From CAILUG01 sp903844415 (GTDB lineage Bacteria > Pseudomonadota > Gammaproteobacteria > Pseudomonadales > Pseudohongiellaceae), in NCBI GenBank assembly GCA_947477655.1, contig CANJTS010000008.1, positions 1 through 64,000 of the forward strand: DNA of 64,000 nt. The letters run 5' to 3'. Under the pieces are notes generated by a model. That model saw only the letters and a program-made list of their open reading frames with translations, searched no databases and was not told the origin of the DNA. A program made the position numbers and the translations under genes. Shown here one piece after another: positions 17,586 through 25,318 of this stretch; within the stretch, counting starts at the first letter, position 1, and the number at the start of each line of letters is the position of its first letter.

Positions 17586-18161
17586 ATGACAAATTTATAT
17601 CAATAATATTTTAGAAGTATTAAATTTATTTTAATTTCTCAGTCAGTTTTTTCTTTTTTATCTGCACACAAGGATTAGTTTTAAGAAAAATTAAAAATTA
17701 AAATGGTCCATCACAGCTCTTACGGTTTTAAAAAATATTTTTCGAAATTTAACATTTTTATTTTTTTGTGTTATGGTGCGCACAAGTTGATGTTGTTACC
17801 GGAAAAATATAGAACAAAAAAGATGTAAATTTTTAGAAAAAAGCATCAACAGAAATAAAAAAATTATCGTTTTTTTTTAGAATAAAAATTTAAAAAAGTT
17901 GTAATAATTTTTTTCTGAAATATTTAAAGAAGATTTTTTTGTAACAGTAGCTAATGAAAGTAGTCAATATAAGGTATTAAAGAATTCGATTTTAAGATGA
18001 GGTTTGTTAGCGACGTATACAACTACGCAAACTACAAGTTTCAACAAAACAACTAAAAGTAGTAACGAATAATAAAGTAATGCCCTAGTAACATTTGGCA
18101 TAGAAAAGACGTAAAACCAGCAGTAAATTCTATCGAATCTAAAGCGGGTACTTAACAAAGC
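17586..18161. other. AT-rich intergenic region between adk and an orphan ORF
   Basis: About 575 bp dominated by A- and T-runs, clearly more AT-rich than flanking genes. No coding frame is convincing. A possible extended -10 promoter (TG-T-TATGGT, 17769-17777, with weak TTTAAC at 17749-17754) sits in the middle on the plus strand. It would give a long leader or an untranslated RNA. Such DNA is typical of nucleoid-protein-silenced or acquired segments. Confidence 0.5.
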
Positions 18162-18572
18162 ATGGATCTTGGTACTAAAGCAGGTACTCAAATACAAAAC
18201 TTCGAATCCTCGGTAGTGGAAGATGTACTGTCCCCTTCATCGAATACTCAAGGCAATTCACGGCGGGTTCGCCGGATCTTGCCAGCTTTGAAAATTGTCA
18301 AAAATGCATTGGCGCAAATTCAACTGGTATTGGACAGTCAGGAATACTCACCACGTAAATTCTTTATCAAATTGGTTGAGACCCTGGAAGCCAGAGTAGC
18401 AATGAAATCACTAGCATTAATTTATCTTTTAAACCAAATTAAAAACAGCATAAGGCTAATTAACGAGATGAATCATCTTTGCATGGCTGGCCATTTACAA
18501 CTTGGCACCCTATGTGTAAATCGCAACACAAATATAAGTTATACCAATCAATTAAGCTGTAACCCACAATAA
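18162..18572 (+). CDS. Orphan hypothetical protein (136 aa)
   Basis: I do not recognise this ORF. The predicted protein starts MDLGTKAGTQ and has a basic patch (NSRRVRRILPALKIVKNAL). A helical middle follows (LETLEARVAMKSLALIYLLNQIKNSIRLINEM), and the tail holds several Cys and Asn. No signal peptide or known motif is seen, and no strong ribosome binding site precedes the ATG. It is the only long plus-strand frame in the AT-rich region and lies upstream of the histone-like gene. It may be real and lineage-specific, or a chance frame. Confidence 0.35.
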   Translation: MDLGTKAGTQIQNFESSVVEDVLSPSSNTQGNSRRVRRILPALKIVKNALAQIQLVLDSQEYSPRKFFIKLVETLEARVAMKSLALIYLLNQIKNSIRLINEMNHLCMAGHLQLGTLCVNRNTNISYTNQLSCNPQ

Positions 18573-18948
18573 AGGTAAGCTTGATATACAAATTCCTTTA
18601 AATCTTGCACGATCATGTGACTGATTTAAAGCTGCAGGGAGCAAGAGAAATTAGAATACTGGCAAAAAAATAATAATAGATGTAGTGAATGCTACACATG
18701 CCAGGTAAAACCGAATGCCAAAGTAATAACTTTTGAAATAATTTAAAGGCTATTACTGAAGCTAGGGCCAGAAAAGCGGTGAAAATGCCCAACGTTATTG
18801 TTACAAAGTTTGTAACGAAGGTCAGAATCACAGTCAGACTGGCAGTTAGAAAAGCAGCAAAGTGAACAAAGTTGAATGTTCGAAAGGCAGTAATATTAGC
18901 TCTAGGGCATAACTTAATATCAATAAAGCCGGAGGATACATAAATACC
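18573..18948. other. Intergenic region upstream of the histone-like gene
   Basis: 376 bp of AT-rich sequence. A 72-codon minus-strand frame with a GTG start (18613-18831) would encode a hydrophobic peptide but has no supporting signal. A GGAGGA ribosome binding site at 18931-18936 serves the next gene, with a spacing of 12 nt. No clear promoter was identified. Confidence 0.5.
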
Positions 18949-19311
18949 ATGAAGAAAGTAGCCAAAGCAGCAAAACCAGCAGTAAAAAAAGTCGCAGCCA
19001 AAAAAGCACCTGCTAAGAAAAAAGCAGTTGCAAAAAAAGCCGTAGCTAAAAAAGCACCTGCGAAGAAAAAAGCAGTAGCTAAAAAAGCACCTGCGAAGAA
19101 AAAAGCAGTAGCAAAGAAAAAAGCATCAGCTAAAGCAGCTGGAACAGCGGCAAAAAAAGTTGCAAAAAAAGCTCCTGCTAAGAAAAAAGCAGTTGCTAAA
19201 AAAGCCGTAGCTAAAAAAGCACCAGCTAAGAAAAAAGCAGTAGCTAAAAAAGCACCTGCGAAGAAAAAAGCAGTAGCTAAGAAAAAAGCACCTGCAAAAG
19301 CAAAGAAGTAG
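18949..19311 (+). CDS. Histone H1-like Lys/Ala/Pro-rich DNA-binding protein
   Basis: This 120-residue protein consists almost wholly of Lys, Ala, Pro and Val in repeats such as KKAPAKKKAVAKKA. It resembles the C-terminal tails of eukaryotic histone H1 and bacterial H1-like proteins (Hc2, BpH1, AlgP/AlgR3). Such proteins bind DNA non-specifically and condense or organise the nucleoid. No globular domain is present. The coding DNA is itself repetitive, so length variation between strains is likely. A good GGAGGA site and a strong terminator indicate a real monocistronic gene. The function is inferred from composition only. Confidence 0.85.
   Translation: MKKVAKAAKPAVKKVAAKKAPAKKKAVAKKAVAKKAPAKKKAVAKKAPAKKKAVAKKKASAKAAGTAAKKVAKKAPAKKKAVAKKAVAKKAPAKKKAVAKKAPAKKKAVAKKKAPAKAKK
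18949..19311 (+). repeat. Imperfect coding repeats in the H1-like gene
   Basis: The gene is built from near-identical blocks reading AAAAAAGCACCTGCNAAGAA and AAAGCAGTAGCNAAA. A larger unit of about 100-130 bp appears twice, around 18990-19120 and 19165-19300, split by a distinct KASAKAAGTAAKK segment. This suggests internal duplication. Confidence 0.7.
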
Positions 19312-19376
19312 TCATCAGGTTCTGACTAAAAGTTCATTAGTGTGAGGGTGGTTTGTGCCTCAACTATGAAAGACTT

Positions 19377-19412
19377 AAAATCCCCCGAAGTTCGCTTCGG
19401 GGGATTTTTTTT
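19377..19412 (+). terminator. Strong rho-independent terminator after the H1-like gene
   Basis: AATCCCCCGAAG pairs perfectly with CTTCGGGGGATT around a UUCG tetraloop, followed by an uninterrupted T-run. It is the strongest intrinsic terminator in the window. Confidence 0.95.
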
Positions 19413-19448
19413 GTTAAAAAATTATTAGATCTCAAATACAGGTAATCC

Positions 19449-20129
19449 ATGGCAACAATCCTCGTGTTAGATACCTCCACTGAGGCGTGTTCATGTGCTT
19501 TGTCTTTGAATGGGGAAGTGTATGAGGCCTATGACGTCATACCCCGCCAACATGCCCAAAAAATTCTGCCTATGATTCATGGCCTAATGGCAGAGTATAG
19601 TCTTGAATTCTCTCAACTTGATGCTATAGCCTTTGGCAGAGGTCCTGGTTCGTTTACAGGACTTCGCATTGCAGCGGGTGTCACACAAGGAATTGCATTC
19701 GCAGCAGATTTGCCTGTTATCCCTGTGTCTACCCTGGCTTCATTAGCACTTGATGTTCATGAAACGACGCAAGCTGAATACGTTCTCAGTTGTCTGGATG
19801 CACGTATTGACGAGGTTTATTGGGGCTTGTATCGTTTTAAATTGGGTGTTCCAACCCTTGTTGGAGTAGAAAATCTATGCAAACCAGAGCAGATGCACTG
19901 CGATACAGTCCCTACTATTAAAGGTTTATGTGCCGGTGGCAATGGTCTTAGCTACAGTCCACGATTTCCAAAGCTAATTCTTAATAACCTGCATATTTGT
20001 CTACCTGAGCTCTTGCCACGTGCGGGTCATATGGCAAAAATTGCTGCCGCGTTGTGGCTTCAGCAAGAGTACATCAGCGCAGAAGCTATAACCCCTGTGT
20101 ATTTGCGTGACAATGTCACGCATCAATAG
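19449..20129 (+). CDS. tsaB: tRNA t6A37 modification protein TsaB
   Basis: TsaB is the scaffold partner of TsaD in synthesis of threonylcarbamoyladenosine on ANN-decoding tRNAs. The ASKHA fold is clear: ILVLDTSTEACSCAL at the N-terminus, HAQKILPMI, then the conserved FGRGPGSFTGLRIAAGVTQG (about residues 62-81) and LDARIDEVYWG. At 226 residues it matches the family. uppP follows immediately. In Pseudomonas the gene sits next to adk; here it begins after the histone-like gene and its terminator. Confidence 0.95.
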   Translation: MATILVLDTSTEACSCALSLNGEVYEAYDVIPRQHAQKILPMIHGLMAEYSLEFSQLDAIAFGRGPGSFTGLRIAAGVTQGIAFAADLPVIPVSTLASLALDVHETTQAEYVLSCLDARIDEVYWGLYRFKLGVPTLVGVENLCKPEQMHCDTVPTIKGLCAGGNGLSYSPRFPKLILNNLHICLPELLPRAGHMAKIAAALWLQQEYISAEAITPVYLRDNVTHQ

Positions 20130-20138
20130 TTGGTAATC

Positions 20139-20942
20139 ATGGAATTTGAAATTTTAAGAGTGACCATATTGGCTGTGATTCAAGGCCTTACTGAATTCTT
20201 GCCAATATCTAGTTCTGCCCATCTCATACTCCCCTCCGAAATATTTGGCTGGACAGATCAGGGGCTAGGGTTTGATATGGCCCTTCATATGGGCACGTTA
20301 GCTGCCGTTATTCTGTATTTTAGAAAAGATCTCGTGGCGGTAACCTATGCATTGCAAGCGCATATTGTTCGGGGTGAAGTCTCAGATAATAGTCGACTAG
20401 GATGGCATATTGTTATCGCTACACTGCCAGTATTGATCGCTGGCCTGTTGTTAAAAGACTTTGTTGAATCAAGTTTGCGTAATGTAACCGTGATTACCTT
20501 TACTACGTTGATTTTTGGTTTTTTACTGGGATTAGCTGACCGGATTTCACCAAGAACACACGGCCTTGAACAGTTAAGCTGGAAAACTAGCCTTGCTATT
20601 GGTTTGGTGCAGATATTGGCATTAGTTCCTGGCACTTCGCGATCCGGCATTACGATGACTGCGGCTTTGTTTTGTAAATTTAATCGTGAATCTGCAGCAC
20701 GTTTTTCTTTTCTGTTGTCTATTCCCACTATTGGGGCTGCGGCGTCATTGAAACTAATAGAGCTGCTGGCAACTCCAGATGTCAATTGGCTTGAGCTAGT
20801 CTATGCCATGCTGGTGGCTGCAATTACAGCCTCTGTTTGTATTCATTTTTTCCTCAAGCTAATTGCCAACTTTAGTTTTATGCCCTTCGTTATTTACCGT
20901 TTGTTATTAGGTACATTCTTGTTGGTATTTTTTGTTATTTAA
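20139..20942 (+). CDS. uppP: Undecaprenyl-diphosphatase UppP/BacA
   Basis: UppP recycles the lipid carrier undecaprenyl pyrophosphate to the monophosphate for cell-wall synthesis. The catalytic (E/Q)GxTEFLPISSSAH motif is at about residues 14-29 and the PGTSRSG motif near residue 170. The rest is highly hydrophobic, with about seven to eight membrane segments. A TTG at 20130 also opens the frame, but the ATG at 20139 fits the family N-terminus and gives 267 residues. The gene starts 9 bp after tsaB, so the two are likely cotranscribed. Confidence 0.95.
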   Translation: MEFEILRVTILAVIQGLTEFLPISSSAHLILPSEIFGWTDQGLGFDMALHMGTLAAVILYFRKDLVAVTYALQAHIVRGEVSDNSRLGWHIVIATLPVLIAGLLLKDFVESSLRNVTVITFTTLIFGFLLGLADRISPRTHGLEQLSWKTSLAIGLVQILALVPGTSRSGITMTAALFCKFNRESAARFSFLLSIPTIGAAASLKLIELLATPDVNWLELVYAMLVAAITASVCIHFFLKLIANFSFMPFVIYRLLLGTFLLVFFVI

Positions 20943-20966
20943 GAGCCACGAATACAAAAGAATTGT

Positions 20967-21028
20967 TTAAAGACTATCAAATACACTCCTAACAAAATTA
21001 ATATCAATGATAGTCAAATAGTCTTTAA
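20967..21028. repeat. Perfect 11-bp inverted repeat with a competing inner pairing
   Basis: TTAAAGACTAT (20967-20977) is the exact reverse complement of ATAGTCTTTAA (21018-21028), with a 40-nt loop. Inside it, GACTATCA (20972-20979) also pairs exactly with TGATAGTC (21008-21015), so the two helices exclude each other. No long T-run follows. It lies just after uppP and could be an mRNA-end structure or an operator. Confidence 0.45.
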
Positions 21029-21138
21029 GTTCTTATTTGCCTAGGTGAGAGTACCAGCAGGCCTGATAAAAATGACGACAAGGGATCGGTCAGTGTAAAT
21101 AAATCTGTTGCGGCAACCTTTGAAGAGTGATTAACCGT

Positions 21139-21576
21139 ATGGACCTACTTGAAGAACAAAGTATTGAATTGTCTTGTAGCAAGCTCTGTAACCAATTTGC
21201 AATTTTCAACGACAGTGGTCTGTACGAACAATTGTCTGCATTGTTTGTAGAAGTAGGACGCTATGCGCGTCCGACTGATCCGGAGAATTTTGTTAAAGGT
21301 AGGGTAGCCATTCTTGCCGCTTTTATGTCCCGCCCGCAAGATAAGGTGACTCGCCATCTCATCACAAATACAGTAATTGATGTGACAGGATCCACTACTG
21401 CCAAGGGCATTTGTTACATAACTTTGTATAGTGGCAGTACTACAAATCCAGCAGAAAAATTTGGGTTTCGGGCCAATACTTCCCAATTGATTGGAGAATA
21501 TAGTGACGATTTTGTGCTGACGGAATCGGGCTGGCGTTTTAGTCAACGTAGCGGCCGCTTATTATTTACTACGTGA
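21139..21576 (+). CDS. SnoaL-like / NTF2-fold protein
   Basis: The predicted 145-residue protein looks like a SnoaL-type NTF2 fold. A helical N-terminus (IELSCSKLCNQFAIFNDSG) leads into VGRYARPTDPENFVKGRVAILAAF, then a beta-rich part RHLITNTVIDVTG and a C-terminal TESGWRFSQRSGRLLF, typical of the family end. Members include isomerases, hydrolases and dehydratases acting on small molecules; no specific function can be assigned. The ATG at 21139 has a GAAGAG site about 11 nt upstream and is preferred over the GTG at 21127. Confidence 0.75.
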   Translation: MDLLEEQSIELSCSKLCNQFAIFNDSGLYEQLSALFVEVGRYARPTDPENFVKGRVAILAAFMSRPQDKVTRHLITNTVIDVTGSTTAKGICYITLYSGSTTNPAEKFGFRANTSQLIGEYSDDFVLTESGWRFSQRSGRLLFTT

Positions 21577-21615
21577 AGTTACGACAAGCTTTCAAAGGAA
21601 AAAGTTTAGCGTTTG

Positions 21616-22017
21616 TTAGCGATAGTTCAATTCAATTTTTATTCCGTTAGGATCAAATAAAAAGAGCTGTACAAGACCAACCATAGGGACGTCGTTCTGT
21701 TTGAATACAATTTTTAACAAATTGAGCTTGTCGATCATCTCCTGTGCATTGTAGCCGTTAAAAGCAATATGATCGAATGCACCTGTGCCCGCCGCAGGGG
21801 TGCTAACAGGAATATCCGACTTGTTGGAATGCGTTGTATAGGTCTGCCACTCGGCAATATGAATAACTGGTGTTTCGCCAAGATACAACCAGTAGCCAGG
21901 AAAACCCAGATCAGCACGAAACCCAAGTTGTAAACCAATTACATCTATATAAAAATCCTTGGTGCGTTCGATATTATCAGTCAGAACTAGGTAGTGTTCC
22001 ATTTTAAGCAGGGGCAT
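21616..22017 (-). CDS. VOC-family (glyoxalase/bleomycin-resistance fold) protein
   Basis: This 133-residue protein has the beta-alpha-beta-beta-beta VOC fold. It starts KMEHYLVLTDNIERTKDFYIDVIGLQLG, continues with HIAEWQ and FDHIAFNGYN, and ends LFLFDPNGIKIELNY. The likely metal ligands are His8, the His of FDHIAF and the Glu of IELNY. Such proteins are often dioxygenases, glyoxalases or isomerases; the substrate is unknown. A GAGGTGA ribosome binding site precedes the start. It is convergent with the SnoaL-like gene and divergent from the caspase-like gene. Confidence 0.85.
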   Translation of the reverse strand: MPLLKMEHYLVLTDNIERTKDFYIDVIGLQLGFRADLGFPGYWLYLGETPVIHIAEWQTYTTHSNKSDIPVSTPAAGTGAFDHIAFNGYNAQEMIDKLNLLKIVFKQNDVPMVGLVQLFLFDPNGIKIELNYR

Positions 22018-22185
22018 GGCTTCACCTCGTCAAATTAAGTGGCAAGCATAGGGGGGCGACAAGGCAATATCAATGTTGCCTGTTGGAAGAATTCTTTGAT
22101 TGCCAATTTTGTCGTATATAGTTCTAGTTCCTCAACGGTCATAAAAGTTAAATTTGAAAAAATTTCTTGCTGGCTAGTTAGGCAC

Positions 22186-22191
22186 TATAAT
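22186..22191 (+). promoter_or_regulatory. Consensus -10 box upstream of the caspase-like gene
   Basis: A perfect TATAAT lies about 105 bp before the caspase-like ATG, in the divergent gap 22018-22296. The -35 at the proper distance (TTTCTT) is poor, but an A/T-rich stretch lies just upstream. The rest of this gap shows nothing else. Confidence 0.4.
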
Positions 22192-22296
22192 CTTTAGCAT
22201 TCCCAAAGTAGTTTCAGCTTTATACTGGTAGAACACTGTCAGGTTTATGAGGCGGTTCTTTTTGTAATTTTGGCAATTTTAGTAACGAGTTTGGCC

Positions 22297-24861
22297 ATGA
22301 AAAATCCTAGCCCTATTTATTTTAAGACTATTTTAGGTCCTTCCCGCTTTACTAAATCCCTAATTTTCGTGGGTGCATTAGGGCTTATTTTTACCATGCC
22401 TACTGCTGCTCAAAATGTTGATGGGACACCCCTAAACGGTAGCATCAATTTGACGGCTGGCTTTTTGCCTGATCCCCATGTGGTGGATGTTATTCCCGGT
22501 GGCGAGACAGCAGTAGCTGATATGGGAGCCGGATGTAGTGGGTATATTTATGCAGATGGGCCGGATTATGAATTGGTGCTGGAAGGAACTGCTACCGATG
22601 GGCTTGGTATATTTGTTTCTTCTGAGGTTGATACCACTTTAGTTATCAATGATCCCAATGGCAACTGGCATTGCAATGACGATTTTGGCGATGCCGGCGC
22701 TTCCAACCCCGGCATAAGGTTTGAGCAAGCTCCGGCAGGCACCTACGATATCTGGATTGGAACCTATGTGAATGGTGTATCTGTTGCAGGGGGTAAGTTG
22801 GTAATTACAGAATATGGAGCGTCTGAGTGGATAGGGTTGGATTTAAATACTGCCAATACAAACGCCACAGTGTCCACTATCGATTTTGGTGACGATCTCA
22901 GCACTTGGGCTAACGATGGCGAGTGTGATGATCCGCGTTTTGCTGGTGAAGGTATGGCAGCTTCAACCACTACTACCGATTTGTATCACGATGCTACGGA
23001 TTGTCGCTCAGATTATTCTGCTGGCCTACTTTCTCTGATTGATGCAGCCACTAGCTTGGTTGATGCTGATGATGCTGGTCCAATTCGTGGTAGTTTGGAA
23101 ACAAAAGATGCCACTTTGAATGGATATGGATTCGTAGACACTTATAGCTTTGATGGAACTGCAGGAGTCGTTGCAGTTATTGATTTACAGTCGGCCGAGT
23201 TTGATACGTTTCTTCAAGTGCATTCACCCTCAGGTGAAATTTTTACCAATGATGATTTTGAAGGCAGTTTTGTACGCTCTTTGGTGTTGATGAACATGAC
23301 CGAGACAGGTGAATACACCATTGAAGTAAGCAGCTACGACAGTGGTGCTACGGGGTCTTACACACTGGAGATGAGTAATGTTGCTGCCAATGCTACGGAA
23401 AGTCTTGATACTATTGGAACGCTTGCAGCAGGAGATCAGACTTATAGCGATGGTGAATATCACGATACCTTTACGTTTGAAGGTACGCCTGGGCAAACAG
23501 TAACCATCAATTTAAGTTCATCAGAGTTTGATACTTATTTGATTCTTGAGTCTCCGAACGGTGAAGCAGAATTCAACGATGACACTAACACTTACACCCA
23601 GAGCCAGATCATTACGCAACTATCTGAGCTAGGTACGTATACCGTGCAAGTGACGTCTTATAGCGCGGCAGAAACGGGCACTTATGCCCTCACATTGAAT
23701 CGAGGCAATTCACCTGCATTTTCAAACGGCAGCGGTAGGGACTCGGTAAGTATCGCTCTGGGTGCCTCTACCAGTGGTGCTCTGGAAACCAATGATCAAC
23801 GATCCGATGAAGGTAAATATTCTGACGTTTATGTATTCAATGGTAATAACGGCGACTCTGTAGTTGTGGACATGAGCTCTAGTGCTTTCGATACGTATCT
23901 AAGCTTGATCACCCCCAGCGGTCAGGCCATCAACAACGATGATTTCGATGGCAGCACAGCGCGCTCGGTAGTGGAAATAACATTACAAGAAACGGGACGG
24001 TACCGAATTCTCGCTACTACTTATAACAGTGATGCAACTGGTTCTTATGCGTTGTCTTTGAATCAAGGTAGTGCATCAAGCAATGTAGTACTAAGCTCAA
24101 CAAACAGAAATAATGGCAAAATTTACGGCATTTTTGCGGGCATGGCTGATTATCCAGGCGAAGAAGATGATCTTGAACTTACCGATCAGGATGCCTTACG
24201 TACGCGTGAAGCCTTGATAGAAGGTGCCGGCATGGATCCCTCCAATGCCTTTACTCTGCTTAATGAGAACGCTACCAATCAAAACTTTCGCGCAGCACTG
24301 GCAACCATAGGCTCTACTATTGGCCAAGACGATATGCTGGTAATTTTCTACTCTGGGCATGGCAATCGGATAGAGCGTGCGGGTGGGCCCAACACCACCG
24401 ATCCAGATGGATTCGATGAAACCATAGAACTCTATGATGGCGCTTTGACTGATGATGAGCTGGGTTTATTACTTGATGGCGTTAACGCGGGCAGGGTGCT
24501 GCTGGTTTTCGATTCTTGTTTTAGTGGTGGTTTTGCCAAAGATGTAGTGTCTGCACCTGGCAGAATGGGGTTGTTTTCCTCCGAAGAAGATGTCGCTTCA
24601 CAAGTAGCGTACAAATTTCAGGCGGGTGGTTATCTTGCGGTCTTTTTCGATGAGGCGATTCGTGGACATTATGCCGATAAAGATATGAATAATGAATTAA
24701 CCGCCCTCGAGTTGAGCGAATACCTACACGATCGTTATCGTGCCGACGTTAAATCTTTTGGTACCGATCAATACGTTTCTTCTGGCCCAGGATCAAGTAA
24801 TCAGCATCTTGTCGTAGATCGCGGTGGTGTGGGGGCTTATAACGTGCTGTTTACCCACTAA
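22297..24861 (+). CDS. Secreted caspase-like (peptidase C14) protein with PPC domains
   Basis: This 854-residue exported protein has a signal peptide ending PTAAQ near residue 38 (start at ATG 22297; an upstream TTG only adds nine residues). An N-terminal beta-rich domain contains HCNDDFGDAGASNPGI. A short Cys/Asp-rich module at about 198-222 reads WANDGECDDPRF. Three PPC-type domains (about 280-360, 388-468 and 508-588) share an FDTYL...NDD pattern and end TGSYALSL. A C-terminal p20-like caspase domain (about 605-854) has catalytic His688 in SGHG and Cys741 in DSCFSGG. It should be a cysteine peptidase exported through the inner membrane. Prokaryotic relatives usually cut after Arg or Lys. 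Substrate and role are unknown. Confidence 0.9.
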   Translation: MKNPSPIYFKTILGPSRFTKSLIFVGALGLIFTMPTAAQNVDGTPLNGSINLTAGFLPDPHVVDVIPGGETAVADMGAGCSGYIYADGPDYELVLEGTATDGLGIFVSSEVDTTLVINDPNGNWHCNDDFGDAGASNPGIRFEQAPAGTYDIWIGTYVNGVSVAGGKLVITEYGASEWIGLDLNTANTNATVSTIDFGDDLSTWANDGECDDPRFAGEGMAASTTTTDLYHDATDCRSDYSAGLLSLIDAATSLVDADDAGPIRGSLETKDATLNGYGFVDTYSFDGTAGVVAVIDLQSAEFDTFLQVHSPSGEIFTNDDFEGSFVRSLVLMNMTETGEYTIEVSSYDSGATGSYTLEMSNVAANATESLDTIGTLAAGDQTYSDGEYHDTFTFEGTPGQTVTINLSSSEFDTYLILESPNGEAEFNDDTNTYTQSQIITQLSELGTYTVQVTSYSAAETGTYALTLNRGNSPAFSNGSGRDSVSIALGASTSGALETNDQRSDEGKYSDVYVFNGNNGDSVVVDMSSSAFDTYLSLITPSGQAINNDDFDGSTARSVVEITLQETGRYRILATTYNSDATGSYALSLNQGSASSNVVLSSTNRNNGKIYGIFAGMADYPGEEDDLELTDQDALRTREALIEGAGMDPSNAFTLLNENATNQNFRAALATIGSTIGQDDMLVIFYSGHGNRIERAGGPNTTDPDGFDETIELYDGALTDDELGLLLDGVNAGRVLLVFDSCFSGGFAKDVVSAPGRMGLFSSEEDVASQVAYKFQAGGYLAVFFDEAIRGHYADKDMNNELTALELSEYLHDRYRADVKSFGTDQYVSSGPGSSNQHLVVDRGGVGAYNVLFTH

Positions 24862-24950
24862 AAGGATTTTGAAAAAACGCCTGCTTTGTCAACCGCTTCT
24901 GTAATGTTATTTTTTTCAAAAAAAACCACAAAATTTCCCTCTTAATATCC

Positions 24951-25003
24951 AAAAAACCAGAGTCTGCGCTAGCTTGAGGCTACCTGTGGTGCTGGTTTTT
25001 TTT
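24951..25003 (+). terminator. Terminator after the caspase-like gene
   Basis: AAAAAACCAG (24951-24960) pairs with CTGGTTTTTT (24992 onward), enclosing a small TAGC/GCTA hairpin, and a run of T follows. It is about 90 bp past the stop codon. Confidence 0.65.
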
Positions 25004-25050
25004 GCAAGCATTTACAATCTAGTTAGCAATTGAGCTTGTTGTATAAATTG

Positions 25051-25085
25051 AAAAAAATCATACATTTGGTTGGTATGCTTTTTTG
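25051..25085. terminator. Bidirectional terminator between the caspase-like gene and tRNA-Leu
   Basis: CATAC (25059-25063) and GTATG (25073-25077) form a stem with a 9-nt loop, flanked by an A-run on the left (25051-25057) and a T-run on the right (25079-25084). It can end transcription of the minus-strand tRNA and act as a second stop for the plus-strand gene. Confidence 0.6.
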
Positions 25086-25126
25086 TAAAATCTATGGAAG
25101 GTTTGTGAAATCTTACAGATTGAAAC

Positions 25127-25212
25127 TGGTACCGGAGGTCGGACTTGAACCGACACACTATCTCTAGCATCGGATTTTGAGTCCGACGTGTCTACCATTT
25201 CACCACTCCGGC
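25127..25212 (-). tRNA. tRNA-Leu(CAA)
   Basis: The minus strand folds as an 86-nt class II tRNA including an encoded CCA. The acceptor GCCGGAG pairs with CTCCGGT, the anticodon loop is CTCAAAA with anticodon CAA, a long variable arm follows, and the T arm is GTCGGTTCAAGTCCGAC. It decodes UUG. The first acceptor pair is G1-U72 rather than the usual G1-C72. Confidence 0.96.
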
Positions 25213-25233
25213 AGGGAGGAAGAAAGCGAGATT

Positions 25234-25239
25234 ATTATA
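25234..25239 (-). promoter_or_regulatory. -10 box for tRNA-Leu
   Basis: On the minus strand a perfect TATAAT lies 22 nt upstream of the mature tRNA 5' end, suiting a short leader. The -35 is not convincing. Confidence 0.45.
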
Positions 25240-25318
25240 ACAGTGACCTTTGCATCTGCCTATGCCTGAGTGTCCATTTTGGGTACTCTTGCCGCCCTTT
25301 TATATGATACAGAGCAGT

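Noticed and set aside
17964..18197. Minus-strand hydrophobic 77-codon frame
   Set aside because: It is composition-driven in AT-rich DNA, overlaps the start of the orphan plus ORF and lacks a ribosome binding site.
18613..18831. Minus-strand 72-codon membrane-protein-like frame
   Set aside because: It starts with GTG, has no visible ribosome binding site, and hydrophobic products are expected by chance in AT-rich sequence. It is not excluded, only unsupported.
24121..24861. Caspase domain as part of a toxin or defence operon
   Set aside because: No CRISPR, TPR-CHAT, STAND or gasdermin-like gene lies beside it, and the protein has a signal peptide, so a known caspase-based defence system is not supported.
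25250..25318. N-terminal extension of queA from a TTG
   Set aside because: The added 23 residues do not match the family, and the region also holds the divergent tRNA promoter.
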